Positions 39,163 to 49,047 of a stretch of 64,000 nucleotides of DNA are shown here, piece by piece. The notes beneath the pieces were generated by a model. That model ran no database searches. It saw only the letters and a program-made list of their open reading frames with translations, and was not told the origin of the DNA. Source of the stretch: Alteromonas sp. ASW11-130 (GTDB lineage: Bacteria > Pseudomonadota > Gammaproteobacteria > Enterobacterales > Alteromonadaceae); the NCBI RefSeq assembly GCF_026183735.1, contig NZ_JAPFRE010000027.1, positions 327,703 through 391,702 of the forward strand. Reading direction: 5' to 3'. A program made the position numbers and the translations under genes. Position 1 is the first letter of the stretch, and every line of letters starts with the position of its first letter.

Positions 39163-40527
39163 ATGATTAATAAAGTAGGTTTGATTGCTGCGGCGATGTC
39201 GTTGGCGATAGGTAGCAGCGCGCTTGCGAAAGTGTCGGAAAGTGAGGCAAAAAAACTTGGTGATAGCCTTACACCTCTTGGTGCGGAAAAAGCTGGCAAT
39301 GCTGACGGCAGCATCCCTGCATGGGATGGCGGCATCACTAAAGCTCCATCGGGATTTAATGTGGGTGATCATCACCCCGATCCCTTTAGCGGTGACAAAG
39401 TAAAATTTGAAATTACTGCTAAGAACTACAAACAGTATGCTGACAACCTTAGCGCAGGACAAATTAAGTTATTTGAAACTTATCCCGATACCTTCAAGAT
39501 GCCAGTTTATGAAACCCGTAGAACAGCATCAAACCCTCAAGCTGTCTATGATGCTACACTAGCTAACGCGACACGAGCTGAACTACTGGATGGCGGTAAT
39601 GGTATAAAAGGCGCGGCAGTAGGTATCCCTTTTCCAATTCCACAAAATGGTTTGGAAGTAATTTGGAACCACATTTTGCGTTATCGAGGGGAGGCTGTTG
39701 AACGTTCCGGCGGTCAGGCGGCAGTTACATCGTCCGGTAGCTACAACGTAATAGGTTTCGACGAGCAATTGTTACTAAAATATAGTGAACCTGATGCTAC
39801 ACCAGAACAATTGCTCGAAGACAATATCTTGTTCATGTTTAAACAGAAGGTAACTGAGCCTGCTCGTTTGGCTGGTACCGCTTTGTTAGTGCATGAGACA
39901 GTTGATCAAGTTAAAGAGCCACGTAAAGCCTGGACGTATAATACGGGTCAGCGACGTGTTCGACTTGCACCTAACATTGCATATGATACGCCAGGAACAG
40001 CGGCAGATGGTCTTCGTACCACAGATGATTTTGATATGTTTAATGGGTCGCCGAACCGTTACAATTGGGAGCTGAAAGGCAAGAAAGAGTTATATGTTGC
40101 TTACAATAACTATAAATTGCATGGCGAGAATGTAAAATATGAAGATATTTTGACGCCTAATCATATCAATCCTGATTTTACCCGATGGGAAAAACACCGT
40201 GTTTGGGTAGTTGAAGCCACGTTAAAAGATGGTTTCCGTCATATATATCAAAAACGGGTGTTCTTCATCGATGAGGATAGTTGGCAAATACAAGTAGCTG
40301 ATATGTACGATAACCGCGGTGAGTTATATCGGGTCGCGTTTGCTTATGGTATCAACTATTATGAAGTACCAACCCATTGGTCGACGCTTGATGTGTATCA
40401 TGACCTTAACTCACGTCGCTATCTAGCGATTGGCCTGGACAATGAAGAGAAAATGTACGATTTCTCAATTCGTCCGCGTGAGGTTGAGTTCACGCCGCAA
40501 GCATTACGGCGGGAAGGTATGCGCTAA
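39163..40527 (+). CDS. DUF1329 family exported protein
   Basis: A 454-residue protein with a signal peptide (about 1-22, ending SSALA) and the DUF1329 pattern: KKLGDSLTPLGAEKAGNADGSIPAWDGG at the start of the mature part, then RSGGQAAVTSSG, WTYNTGQRRVRLAPNIAYDTPG and KKELYVAYNNYKLHG. The family is structurally related to LolA/LolB-like lipid carriers, so a periplasmic lipid- or lipoprotein-carrying role is plausible but not demonstrated. I choose the ATG at 39163, with GAGG 8 bases upstream overlapping the DUF1302 stop codon; a GTG at 39154 would fall on that site. A strong terminator follows. Confidence 0.85.
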   Translation: MINKVGLIAAAMSLAIGSSALAKVSESEAKKLGDSLTPLGAEKAGNADGSIPAWDGGITKAPSGFNVGDHHPDPFSGDKVKFEITAKNYKQYADNLSAGQIKLFETYPDTFKMPVYETRRTASNPQAVYDATLANATRAELLDGGNGIKGAAVGIPFPIPQNGLEVIWNHILRYRGEAVERSGGQAAVTSSGSYNVIGFDEQLLLKYSEPDATPEQLLEDNILFMFKQKVTEPARLAGTALLVHETVDQVKEPRKAWTYNTGQRRVRLAPNIAYDTPGTAADGLRTTDDFDMFNGSPNRYNWELKGKKELYVAYNNYKLHGENVKYEDILTPNHINPDFTRWEKHRVWVVEATLKDGFRHIYQKRVFFIDEDSWQIQVADMYDNRGELYRVAFAYGINYYEVPTHWSTLDVYHDLNSRRYLAIGLDNEEKMYDFSIRPREVEFTPQALRREGMR

Positions 40528-40535
40528 TCGAGTTT

Positions 40536-40566
40536 AAACGGTTGGCTATGCCAACCGTTTTTTTTT
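40536..40566 (+). terminator. Rho-independent terminator after the DUF1329 gene
   Basis: A 10-bp perfect stem (AAACGGTTGG / CCAACCGTTT) with a 5-base loop and a T-run. It closes the DUF1302-DUF1329 unit and suggests that the YCF48 and RND genes depend on read-through or on their own promoter. Confidence 0.9.
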
Positions 40567-40601
40567 ATACCAATTTAATTTAAAAAGGTTACTTGTTACT
40601 T

Positions 40602-41636
40602 ATGAAAAAAGCCTTTCTGGCTATGGCCATAGTTTGTTTAAGTTTTTCTACAGCAGCAGAACAAGCTTATTTGGCACCGCTGGTAAAGCAATCTGTTTTA
40701 CTTGATGTTGTCGCTTCAGAATATTTGGTAATCGTGGGCGAACGCGGCCATATATTGACTTCGAATGATGGCGAAGAATTTACGCAGCAAAGCGTACCTA
40801 CGCACTCTACTTTAACAGCGGTGGACATTGTTGGTAATAATGTATGGGCTGTTGGGCACGACGCTATAATTTTGCACTCGCCAGATAAAGGAATAAATTG
40901 GCAAAAGCAATATTACAACCCTGATATCGAGCGACCGTTTTTAGATGTATTATTTTTCGATGAAAAACACGGTATCGCAGTAGGGGCGTACGGTTTATTT
41001 TATCGCACCATGAATGGGGGAGAAAGTTGGGAGTCAGAGCGCCACCCAACATTGCTCAGCGCTGATGATCAAGCGTACCTTGAACAAATTCGAGAAGAAG
41101 ACGAAGACTTTTATCAACAGGAGTTAAACTCCATACTGCCTCATATCAATAGAGTAACGTTGGACGGAGACGTGCTTTACATGGCTGGCGAAGCAGGATT
41201 GTTAGCCTATAGCAATGATAAAGGTAAAACTTGGCAGCGCTACGAAGTTGATTATACTGGCTCGTTTTTCGATATTCGTCCCATTAGCGACGATACGGTC
41301 GTGGCAGTTGGATTGCGAGGTAATATTTTTAAAATGGAAAATCAGGGGGAGTGGGAATACGTAAGCACGTGTTCCACCAGTACGCTTAATTCGCTGTTGC
41401 CGCTCTCTAACGATGCTATTACAGCAATGGGTAACAACGGTATTCTCGTCACTATTGATAGACCATTACCTGACAGTTCCGATACTCCCTATACGCCTAT
41501 TTATCAGTGTGAGCGACCTAAAGAAGTGTCTGTTCAGCAACTAGACGATAAAGCGGCAGTATTAAACGCAGTAAGATTCAACAACAAAATAATTGGTGTT
41601 AGCGCGAACGGCATCAAAAAACTTAATCTGGATTAA
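40602..41636 (+). CDS. YCF48/BNR-like beta-propeller protein, exported
   Basis: A 344-residue protein with a signal peptide (about 1-20, ending STAAE) and repeated propeller blades of the photosystem-assembly factor Ycf48 type: GERGHILTSNDGEEF, VGHDAIILHSPDKGINWQKQ, VGAYGLFYRTMNGGESWE, AGEAGLLAYSNDKGKTWQRY and VGLRGNIFK. The blade signature of Asx-box/BNR repeats (S-x-D-x-G-x-x-W) is seen in several. The RND transporter gene starts 8 bases after its stop codon, and this pairing recurs in proteobacteria. It probably scaffolds or docks the transporter. The start may be the TTG at 40593, which has the better-spaced ribosome-binding site. Confidence 0.83.
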   Translation: MKKAFLAMAIVCLSFSTAAEQAYLAPLVKQSVLLDVVASEYLVIVGERGHILTSNDGEEFTQQSVPTHSTLTAVDIVGNNVWAVGHDAIILHSPDKGINWQKQYYNPDIERPFLDVLFFDEKHGIAVGAYGLFYRTMNGGESWESERHPTLLSADDQAYLEQIREEDEDFYQQELNSILPHINRVTLDGDVLYMAGEAGLLAYSNDKGKTWQRYEVDYTGSFFDIRPISDDTVVAVGLRGNIFKMENQGEWEYVSTCSTSTLNSLLPLSNDAITAMGNNGILVTIDRPLPDSSDTPYTPIYQCERPKEVSVQQLDDKAAVLNAVRFNNKIIGVSANGIKKLNLD

Positions 41637-41644
41637 CAAGCTTT

Positions 41645-43966
41645 ATGTCAAGTATTACTCATTTAGCAGAACGCATTGTATTTGGAAACCGTAAAGTTGT
41701 CGTGTTTCTGTTCGCACTGGCAACGATATTTCTAGGCTACCAATCTTCCCTTATGCGACTCGATGCGGGGTTTGAGAAGAATATCCCGCTCAATCATGAA
41801 TATATGCAAACCTACATGAAATACCGCAATGATTTTGGCGGTGCTAATAACGTGTTGGTATCGGTATGTGACAAGCAAGGTAACATTTATAATCAAAATT
41901 TCTTCGATACACTGAAAAACGTGCACGATCAGCTCTTCTTTATCAATGGCGTTAACCGTGCTTTAGTTGTCTCACTTTTTTCCCCTTCCACCCGGTTTAC
42001 TGAAATCGTAGAAGGGGGATTTGCTGGCGGCCCAGTTATCCCAGCCGATTTTGACTCTTCCTCGCCTGAAGCGCTGCAGTTAGTCGCTGCCAACGTAGAG
42101 AAGGCCAATATAGTTGGTCGTCAGGTTGCCAGCGATTACAGCTGTGCGATGGTCACGGCGCAACTTTTAGATATCGACCCCCAAACTGGCGATCAACTTG
42201 ATACACTAGAATTTGCCAATGAATTAGAAGAGAAGCTTCGTGGGCAATTCGGCTCGAAAGATATTTCTATTCATATTATTGGGTTCTCTAAAATGATCGG
42301 CGATGTAGCGGACGGAGCAAAAGATGTACTTCTTTTCTTTGCCATTGCGTTAGCTATTACAGCCGTCATGGTGTATTTCTTTTCACGCAATATCATGCTC
42401 ACCATATTACCCCTCCTTTGTTCAGTTATTGCGGTAGTATGGCAACTCGGTCTGCTTTCATTTATGGGCTTTGGTTTAGATCCCATGTCTATACTTGTTC
42501 CGTTTCTAGTGTTCGCTATTGGCGTAAGTCACGGCGTACAGATGATTAACGCGGTTGAGAAAAAAGCAGTAGATGGGGCTGGAGCTAAACATGCAGCAAT
42601 GAGCGCGTTTCGCACGTTGCTCGTTCCTGGAGGCATTGCTCTGTTATCCGATACCGTCGGTTTTATGACCTTGTTGGTTATTGATATTGGCATTATTCGC
42701 GAACTTGCGATCACCGCCAGTATGGGTGTAGCAGTGATTATTTTAACTAACCTAATTTTGCTGCCCGTATTGATGAGCTTCCTTAAGTTTGATGCGAAAT
42801 ATGTGGAAAAGTTTGCAGGAAAAGAAGAGCAAACCAGCAAATTCTGGAATATGGTGGCGTGCTGTTCCCATAAGTCCGTCGCGCCAATAATTCTCGTTGT
42901 CACAGCCATCTTATTTATTTTTGGACTTTATCAGTCTCAAAATATGAAAATCGGCGATTTACATGCGGGCGCCCCCGCTTTGCACGAGTCTTCTCGGTAC
43001 AACCAAGATACCTTTCTCATTACTGACAAATATGAAGTAACGGTTGATTACATTTCAATTTTGGTAGAAACATCACCAGAAGCATGCACCTCGCATAGCG
43101 TGATGAAAGCGATGGACGACTTTCAGTGGAAGATGGAAAATGTGAAAGGTGTGCAATCCACGGTTTCCCTCGCATCAGTGGCTAAAATAGTGAATGCTGG
43201 ATACAACGAAGGAAATGTGAAGTGGCAGGTGATTCCTCGTAATCAACAAACTCTTGTTCAAGCTATAGCGCGGATTCCCACTTCCTCTGGCTTACTAAAT
43301 GGTAACTGCTCGGTAATGCCAGTTATTTTATTTATGGAAGATCACAAAGCGGAAACTATTTCTAGAGTAGTAGATGCAGTTAAAGAGTATCGTCAGGAGT
43401 ATGAGACTGACGATATGAAATTTAGTCTCGCTTCAGGGCCGGTAGGAGTGATGGCTGCGACGAACGAAGCAGTGAAAAGCGCTCAAATGCCGATGATGGC
43501 TTATGTATTTGGCGCAGTTATATTACTTTGCCTACTGAGCTTCCGTTCGCTACGTGCAACGTTATCTGTAGTCATACCGTTGTATGTAGTATCGATTCTA
43601 GCGCAAGCATTAATGACTTACCTGGAAATCGGTCTGACTGTATCAACGTTACCAGTGATTGCTTTAGGTGTCGGTATCGGTGTGGATTATGGGATTTATA
43701 TTCTTTCCACTATGAGCTACCGTTTGAAGCAGGGAGATTCTGTTCAGGTTGCCTATCTTGCTGCATTAAAAGAGCGAGGTAGTGCGGTGTTATTTACAGG
43801 AATTACCTTGGCAATTGGTGTAAGTACGTGGGTATTCTCATCGCTTAAATTCCAAATGGATATGGGAATTTTGCTAACATTTATGTTCTTAGTGAACATG
43901 TTAGGGGCCATTATCGTATTACCTGCACTGGCCAGACTTCTTTGGTATAAGCGAAATGAGCTATAA
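41645..43966 (+). CDS. RND superfamily transporter (MMPL type)
   Basis: A 773-residue inner-membrane protein with a first helix at about 15-33, a periplasmic domain of about 180 residues, a block of five or six helices (about 225-375), another periplasmic domain (about 425-600) and a last block of helices (about 605-765). This is the duplicated RND fold of MMPL/HpnN-type lipid exporters rather than of tripartite AcrB. Conserved segments include FLVFAIGVSHGVQMINAV and VIALGVGIGVDYGIYILSTM, each carrying the Asp or His expected for proton coupling. With the DUF1302, DUF1329 and YCF48 neighbours it probably moves a lipid-like compound toward the outer membrane; the cargo is unknown. Confidence 0.88.
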   Translation: MSSITHLAERIVFGNRKVVVFLFALATIFLGYQSSLMRLDAGFEKNIPLNHEYMQTYMKYRNDFGGANNVLVSVCDKQGNIYNQNFFDTLKNVHDQLFFINGVNRALVVSLFSPSTRFTEIVEGGFAGGPVIPADFDSSSPEALQLVAANVEKANIVGRQVASDYSCAMVTAQLLDIDPQTGDQLDTLEFANELEEKLRGQFGSKDISIHIIGFSKMIGDVADGAKDVLLFFAIALAITAVMVYFFSRNIMLTILPLLCSVIAVVWQLGLLSFMGFGLDPMSILVPFLVFAIGVSHGVQMINAVEKKAVDGAGAKHAAMSAFRTLLVPGGIALLSDTVGFMTLLVIDIGIIRELAITASMGVAVIILTNLILLPVLMSFLKFDAKYVEKFAGKEEQTSKFWNMVACCSHKSVAPIILVVTAILFIFGLYQSQNMKIGDLHAGAPALHESSRYNQDTFLITDKYEVTVDYISILVETSPEACTSHSVMKAMDDFQWKMENVKGVQSTVSLASVAKIVNAGYNEGNVKWQVIPRNQQTLVQAIARIPTSSGLLNGNCSVMPVILFMEDHKAETISRVVDAVKEYRQEYETDDMKFSLASGPVGVMAATNEAVKSAQMPMMAYVFGAVILLCLLSFRSLRATLSVVIPLYVVSILAQALMTYLEIGLTVSTLPVIALGVGIGVDYGIYILSTMSYRLKQGDSVQVAYLAALKERGSAVLFTGITLAIGVSTWVFSSLKFQMDMGILLTFMFLVNMLGAIIVLPALARLLWYKRNEL

Positions 43967-43997
43967 TCGTTAAATATTTTTTTGCATAGCTAAGCAG

Positions 43998-44022
43998 AAA
44001 AGGGCCTTGATGGCCCTTTTTT
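43998..44022 (+). terminator. Rho-independent terminator after the RND gene
   Basis: Stem AAAGGGCC / GGCCCTTT with a 5-base loop and a T-run, 32 bases after the transporter stop codon. Confidence 0.88.
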
Positions 44023-44147
44023 ATAGGTTAATTTTGCATACTTATCTATGCTGTTAATATCTCGTTAAATAAGGCTTTCATTAAAGCTGATATTTAGCGA
44101 AAATAGCTAGTGATACTCTGCACTTACGATAACAAAAAGGTTTATTC

Positions 44148-47100
44148 ATGACAGTCACCTCTCAGCGGCATTCAGTACTGCTAGACAATGTATATTCACT
44201 TATTGACAAAAAAGTGGACGCAAAGCAAAAAGCGCTCGTTCAGCAGTTTGGTCGTCTGTTATATAAAAATATTTCAAATGATGATCTGGAACACCGCAAC
44301 GACAGCGATCTTTACGGTGCAACTTTAAGTCTGTGGAATGCACTGGAAAAATTTGATAGTAAACAACCCTTCATTCGGGTTTTTAATCCAGAAATTGCAA
44401 AGCAGGGATGGCACTCCAGTCATACCATTGTCGAAATTATTGTTAAAGACATGCCATTCTTAGTGGACTCTGTCCGTATGGCGTTGAACCGCATGGGAAT
44501 TAACTCTCATTTATTCCTTCATAGCCCAATCGGCTTAAAGCGCAACCAAGAAAACAAAATAACCGAGTTTGTCGAGCCTGGTAAAGCGGGTAATGGTATC
44601 ACTAAAGAAACGGTGCTTTTTATTGAGATAGACCGTCAAACGGCTAAAAAAGATATAGACACGTTAACCAAAGAATTGCACTCAGTAGTTGATGAAGTGT
44701 GGTTGGCGGTAAATGACTGGCAAGCAATGGGCAGTAAGCTTGACGAAGTTATTAAGCAAGCTGACGAACTAAACTGGCCACTGTCTGCCGATGAAAGAAA
44801 GCAAACTAAAACCTTCTTGGACTGGTTAGCCGATCATAATTTCACCCTTATGGGCTATCGGTATTACGATGTAAAGGCTATTGAAGGCGATCATCGCTGG
44901 GTTCCAGCTAATGATTCTAGCCTTGGTTTGATGAAGAACTCAATAAGCGACCGCGAGCGTTTGGTTTCACATTTACCTGCTACGGCTAGAGCTGCCGCAT
45001 TGAGTACCAACCCTCTTATCCTGACCAAAACGAATTCAAGAGCCCGCGTACACAGGCCTGCCTATATGGATTACATAGGGGTAAAAGCTTTTGATAAAGA
45101 AGGCCATGTAATAGGGGAACACCGCTTTCTAGGTCTTTATTCTGCGTCGTTCTATAACTCAAGTGCAATAGATTTACCTATCTTAAGTGAAAAAATAAAA
45201 CGCGTATGCGATCACTCAGGTTTTGAACCCGGCACGCACGCGTATAAAGCATTCGTTAATATAATAGAAACTTATCCACGGGATGAGTTATTGCAGACAC
45301 CTTCTGCAGAACTAGCGCAAATAGTAAAAGGTATTTTCCAAATGCAAGAGCGCGGTATCTCCAAGCTCTTTATAAGAAAAGATATTTTTGGTCGTTTTTT
45401 CTCTTGCCTTGTGTTTGTACCTAGAGAGCGCTACAACACGCAATTGCGTAAAGATACGCAAGCCTTACTTAAAGCTTCCTTAGGTGCTAAAGAAGAAGTT
45501 GAGTTTACTACTTATTTCTCCGAATCTGTCTATGCAAGAACACACTACATAGCTCGAGTCGATGACAACAATGCGGAATTTGATGTGAAGGAAATTGAAA
45601 AGAATATTATCGAGTTAACCAAGACGTGGAATGACAGATTAGCTGCATCGATTACTGCCGCGCATGGTGAAGCGAACGGTAAAGCGTTGGAAAAGAAATA
45701 TCTTAACGCGTTCTCACGCAGCTATATGGAACAGAATTTACCCAGTGCGGCGCTAATTGATATTCAAAAGCTTGAATTGCTGGATGAAAGTCATACATTG
45801 GATATGCTTTTTTATCGACCGCAGGAAGAGCAGTCTGATAGCCAAATTGTGAAGCTTAAACTTTTCCATAAAGCTGAGCCTATTCATCTTTCAGATGTGT
45901 TGCCTATGCTGGAAAACTTTGGCCTTCGGGTAGTGGATGAAAGTCCGTACAAAATCACCTGTTCTGAAAACGAACGAAACTGGGTGATGGACTTCACAAT
46001 GCTACACAAAAGTGGTCAGCATATGGATATGGAAAAGGCACAGGAACTGTTTCAAGATGCATTTTCAAAAGTGTGGCACAACAACCTTGAAGATGATGCA
46101 TTTAACCGTTTGATCCTAGGCGGAGGAATGACGGGCAGACGGGTGACTATTTTACGTGCCTATGCAAAATATATGCGTCAGACCGGTAGCTCCTTCAGCC
46201 GAGATTATATTGCCAATACACTGTCAAACTATCCGGAAATCGCAAAGCTGTTGATTGATTTCTTTGAACAACGTTTTAATCCAAAAAAGAAACGCAATCC
46301 GAAAAAACAAGAGGCGATATTAAGCGAAATTAAATCACAGTTAGATAACGTAAGTAATCTGGACGATGACCGCATTATTCGTCGCTATCTGGACTTAATG
46401 AAAGCGACTTTGCGTACCAACTTTTATCAGCTGGATGATGCGGGTGAAGAAAAGCCATATGTATCATTCAAGATGATGCCCGAGCTTATTCCAGATATGC
46501 CATTGCCATTACCTAAGTTCGAGATATTTGTTTACAGCCCGCGCGTGGAAGGTGTTCACCTCCGCGGGGGGAAAGTGGCTCGAGGTGGTTTGCGCTGGTC
46601 AGATCGTCAAGAAGATTTCCGTACAGAGATTTTGGGCTTGGTAAAAGCACAGCAAGTAAAGAACACCGTTATTGTACCGGTAGGCGCAAAAGGCGGTTTT
46701 GTGTGTAAGCAACTCCCTTTTAGCGAAGGGCGTGCAGCTGTTCAAGCTGAAGGTCAAAGTTGTTACCGCACCTTCATCAGAAGTTTACTGGATATTACCG
46801 ACAACATCGTTAATGGTGAAATCGTTCCGCCCAAAGATGTAGTGCGTCTGGACGAGGATGACCCTTATTTAGTGGTAGCTGCTGATAAAGGTACCGCTAC
46901 ATTTTCTGATATTGCCAACGGCATTGCAGCGGAATTTGACTTTTGGTTAGGGGATGCATTTGCTTCGGGTGGCAGTGTAGGCTACGACCATAAAAAAATG
47001 GGTATCACCGCCAGGGGTGGATGGGAGTCTGTTAAACGTCATTTCCGTGAGATGGGCATAAATTGCCAAACGACGGAATTCACTGCTATCGGCGTGGGTG

Positions 47101-48986
47101 ACATGGCTGGTGATGTATTTGGTAATGGAATGTTGCTATCTGAACACACCAGATTAATTTCAGCTTTTAACCATTTACATATTTTCTTTGACCCCAATCC
47201 AGATGCAAAAACAAGCTATCAGGAACGCAAACGATTGTTTGAAAACCCATCACTGTCGTGGGAAGACTATGATAGTAAGTTGATCTCAACTGGGGGCGGT
47301 ATTTTCAGTCGTGCAGCAAAATCAATTAAATTAACACCTGAAATGAAAAAATGGTTAGGTACACGTCAGCAGACAATGACCCCTAACGAACTAATACATA
47401 ACATCCTGAAAATGCCAGTAGACTTACTTTGGAATGGCGGGATCGGCACGTATATCAAAAGTACCAAGGAAACTCACTCAGACGTAGGTGATCGTGCAAA
47501 TGACGATTTACGCGTCAATGGTAAAGATGTACAAGCCAAAATAGTAGGCGAGGGTGGTAACTTGGGACTTACCCAACTGGGCCGTGTTGAATATGCTACT
47601 CACGGTGGTCGGGTCAACACAGATTTTATCGATAACGTAGGTGGTGTTGACTGTTCGGACAATGAAGTCAACATCAAAATACTATTAAACAGTCTGGTGG
47701 CAAATGGCGACCTTACCATAAAACAACGAAATGCGTTGCTTTATGAAATGACGGACGATGTGGCTGAATTAGTATTGCAGGATTGTTATCGTCAGACACA
47801 ATCTATCTCTATTACTGAGCGATCAGGTGTGTCGTTACTAAAAGAACAGTTACGCTTTATTCACGGACTTGAAAGAGAGGGACTGTTAAATCGTGAATTA
47901 GAGTTTATTCCAAGTGACGATGAGATATCAGATCGGGTAGCATCTGATAAAGGTTTTACTCGTCCAGAGCTTAGTGTTTTGTCTGCTTATGGCAAAATGG
48001 TATTAAAGGATTCTTTGGATATTCCAGAAATCACATCAAACCCTTATCACAGCAAACTACTGATTACGGCGTTTCCCGAAGTATTGCGTGACAAATTCAG
48101 TCAGCAGATGCAAGAGCACCCGCTAAGAAGCGAAATTATCGCAACCAAGTTAACGAATAACATAGTTAACGATATGGGCCTTAATTTTGTTTTCAGAATG
48201 CAAGAAGAGACTGGCGCGACCGTGGACGAAATTGCTAATGCTTACTCAATAATTAAAGGCATTTTCAATATCGAAACAATCTGGGAAAAAATCGAAGATC
48301 TAGATAACCAGGTTCCTGCTGATTTACAATTAGAAATGCTGGAAGCGTGTCGTCGCATTATGCGCAGAGCTTCTCGTTGGTACTTACGCCATGGCAATAA
48401 GTCAATTGGTATTCAAGAATCGATTGATCGCTACCGTTCGACCTTTGAGAACCTGTCGCGTCATCTTCAGGACTATCTGGTAGAAGCAGAATATGCGCAT
48501 CTGGAAAAAATGACGTTACGCTATACGAACGAAGGTGTACCGCAAGATATCGCGTATCAGGTAGCCAGTTTCTCCAATATGTTCTCAAGTTTGGACCTTG
48601 CACAAATCGATGAAGCAGATTCACACGAAACATCAGTTATCGCAAAGCTCTACTTCCAGTTAGGTTCACGACTTGAGTTGCACTGGTTTCTTGAACAAAT
48701 TACTAATCAATCGGTTAGTAATCATTGGCAAGCATTGGCCAGAGCCTCATACCGCGAAGAATTGGACTGGCAGCAGCGCTCTATTACATCTAATTTATTG
48801 CAATCTCGGCCAGATGCGAAAGACGCTGACGAGATCCTAGATAGCTGGATAGAACAGAACCAGGCGTTATTGAAACGTTGGTATCACATGATGTCGGAGT
48901 TTAAAACTAGCAATACACACGAATTTGCCAAGTTTTCTGTCGCATTGCGTGAATTGATGCTTTTAAGCGTTAAGTCTAACCATTAG
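44148..48986 (+). CDS. NAD-specific glutamate dehydrogenase, large 180-kDa type
   Basis: Oxidatively deaminates L-glutamate to 2-oxoglutarate and ammonia with NAD+, serving amino-acid catabolism. The 1612-residue protein belongs to the GDH180/GdhB class of proteobacteria and streptomycetes. It has an N-terminal region of about 700 residues with ACT-like regulatory domains, the catalytic domain (about 720-1230; RGGLRWSDRQEDFRTEILGLVKAQQVKN, VPVGAKGGFVCK with the catalytic Lys) and a Rossmann region with GVGDMAGDVFGNGM and VGEGGNLGLTQLGR. A helical C-terminal domain follows. The enzymes are often allosterically controlled by amino acids such as arginine or aspartate; this is known for the family and not visible here. 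It is monocistronic with its own terminator. Confidence 0.95.
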   Translation: MTVTSQRHSVLLDNVYSLIDKKVDAKQKALVQQFGRLLYKNISNDDLEHRNDSDLYGATLSLWNALEKFDSKQPFIRVFNPEIAKQGWHSSHTIVEIIVKDMPFLVDSVRMALNRMGINSHLFLHSPIGLKRNQENKITEFVEPGKAGNGITKETVLFIEIDRQTAKKDIDTLTKELHSVVDEVWLAVNDWQAMGSKLDEVIKQADELNWPLSADERKQTKTFLDWLADHNFTLMGYRYYDVKAIEGDHRWVPANDSSLGLMKNSISDRERLVSHLPATARAAALSTNPLILTKTNSRARVHRPAYMDYIGVKAFDKEGHVIGEHRFLGLYSASFYNSSAIDLPILSEKIKRVCDHSGFEPGTHAYKAFVNIIETYPRDELLQTPSAELAQIVKGIFQMQERGISKLFIRKDIFGRFFSCLVFVPRERYNTQLRKDTQALLKASLGAKEEVEFTTYFSESVYARTHYIARVDDNNAEFDVKEIEKNIIELTKTWNDRLAASITAAHGEANGKALEKKYLNAFSRSYMEQNLPSAALIDIQKLELLDESHTLDMLFYRPQEEQSDSQIVKLKLFHKAEPIHLSDVLPMLENFGLRVVDESPYKITCSENERNWVMDFTMLHKSGQHMDMEKAQELFQDAFSKVWHNNLEDDAFNRLILGGGMTGRRVTILRAYAKYMRQTGSSFSRDYIANTLSNYPEIAKLLIDFFEQRFNPKKKRNPKKQEAILSEIKSQLDNVSNLDDDRIIRRYLDLMKATLRTNFYQLDDAGEEKPYVSFKMMPELIPDMPLPLPKFEIFVYSPRVEGVHLRGGKVARGGLRWSDRQEDFRTEILGLVKAQQVKNTVIVPVGAKGGFVCKQLPFSEGRAAVQAEGQSCYRTFIRSLLDITDNIVNGEIVPPKDVVRLDEDDPYLVVAADKGTATFSDIANGIAAEFDFWLGDAFASGGSVGYDHKKMGITARGGWESVKRHFREMGINCQTTEFTAIGVGDMAGDVFGNGMLLSEHTRLISAFNHLHIFFDPNPDAKTSYQERKRLFENPSLSWEDYDSKLISTGGGIFSRAAKSIKLTPEMKKWLGTRQQTMTPNELIHNILKMPVDLLWNGGIGTYIKSTKETHSDVGDRANDDLRVNGKDVQAKIVGEGGNLGLTQLGRVEYATHGGRVNTDFIDNVGGVDCSDNEVNIKILLNSLVANGDLTIKQRNALLYEMTDDVAELVLQDCYRQTQSISITERSGVSLLKEQLRFIHGLEREGLLNRELEFIPSDDEISDRVASDKGFTRPELSVLSAYGKMVLKDSLDIPEITSNPYHSKLLITAFPEVLRDKFSQQMQEHPLRSEIIATKLTNNIVNDMGLNFVFRMQEETGATVDEIANAYSIIKGIFNIETIWEKIEDLDNQVPADLQLEMLEACRRIMRRASRWYLRHGNKSIGIQESIDRYRSTFENLSRHLQDYLVEAEYAHLEKMTLRYTNEGVPQDIAYQVASFSNMFSSLDLAQIDEADSHETSVIAKLYFQLGSRLELHWFLEQITNQSVSNHWQALARASYREELDWQQRSITSNLLQSRPDAKDADEILDSWIEQNQALLKRWYHMMSEFKTSNTHEFAKFSVALRELMLLSVKSNH

Positions 48987-49013
48987 AATGGATGCATTTG
49001 TTACCTGACTAAT

Positions 49014-49040
49014 AAAAGCCCTGGTATTCAGGGCTTTTTT
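49014..49040 (+). terminator. Terminator hairpin between the glutamate dehydrogenase gene and pyrD
   Basis: A 10-bp perfect stem (AAAAGCCCTG / CAGGGCTTTT) with a 5-base loop and six T residues. It ends only 7 bases before the pyrD start codon, so it occupies the place where the pyrD ribosome-binding site should be. Confidence 0.88.
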
Positions 49041-49047
49041 ATAAAAA

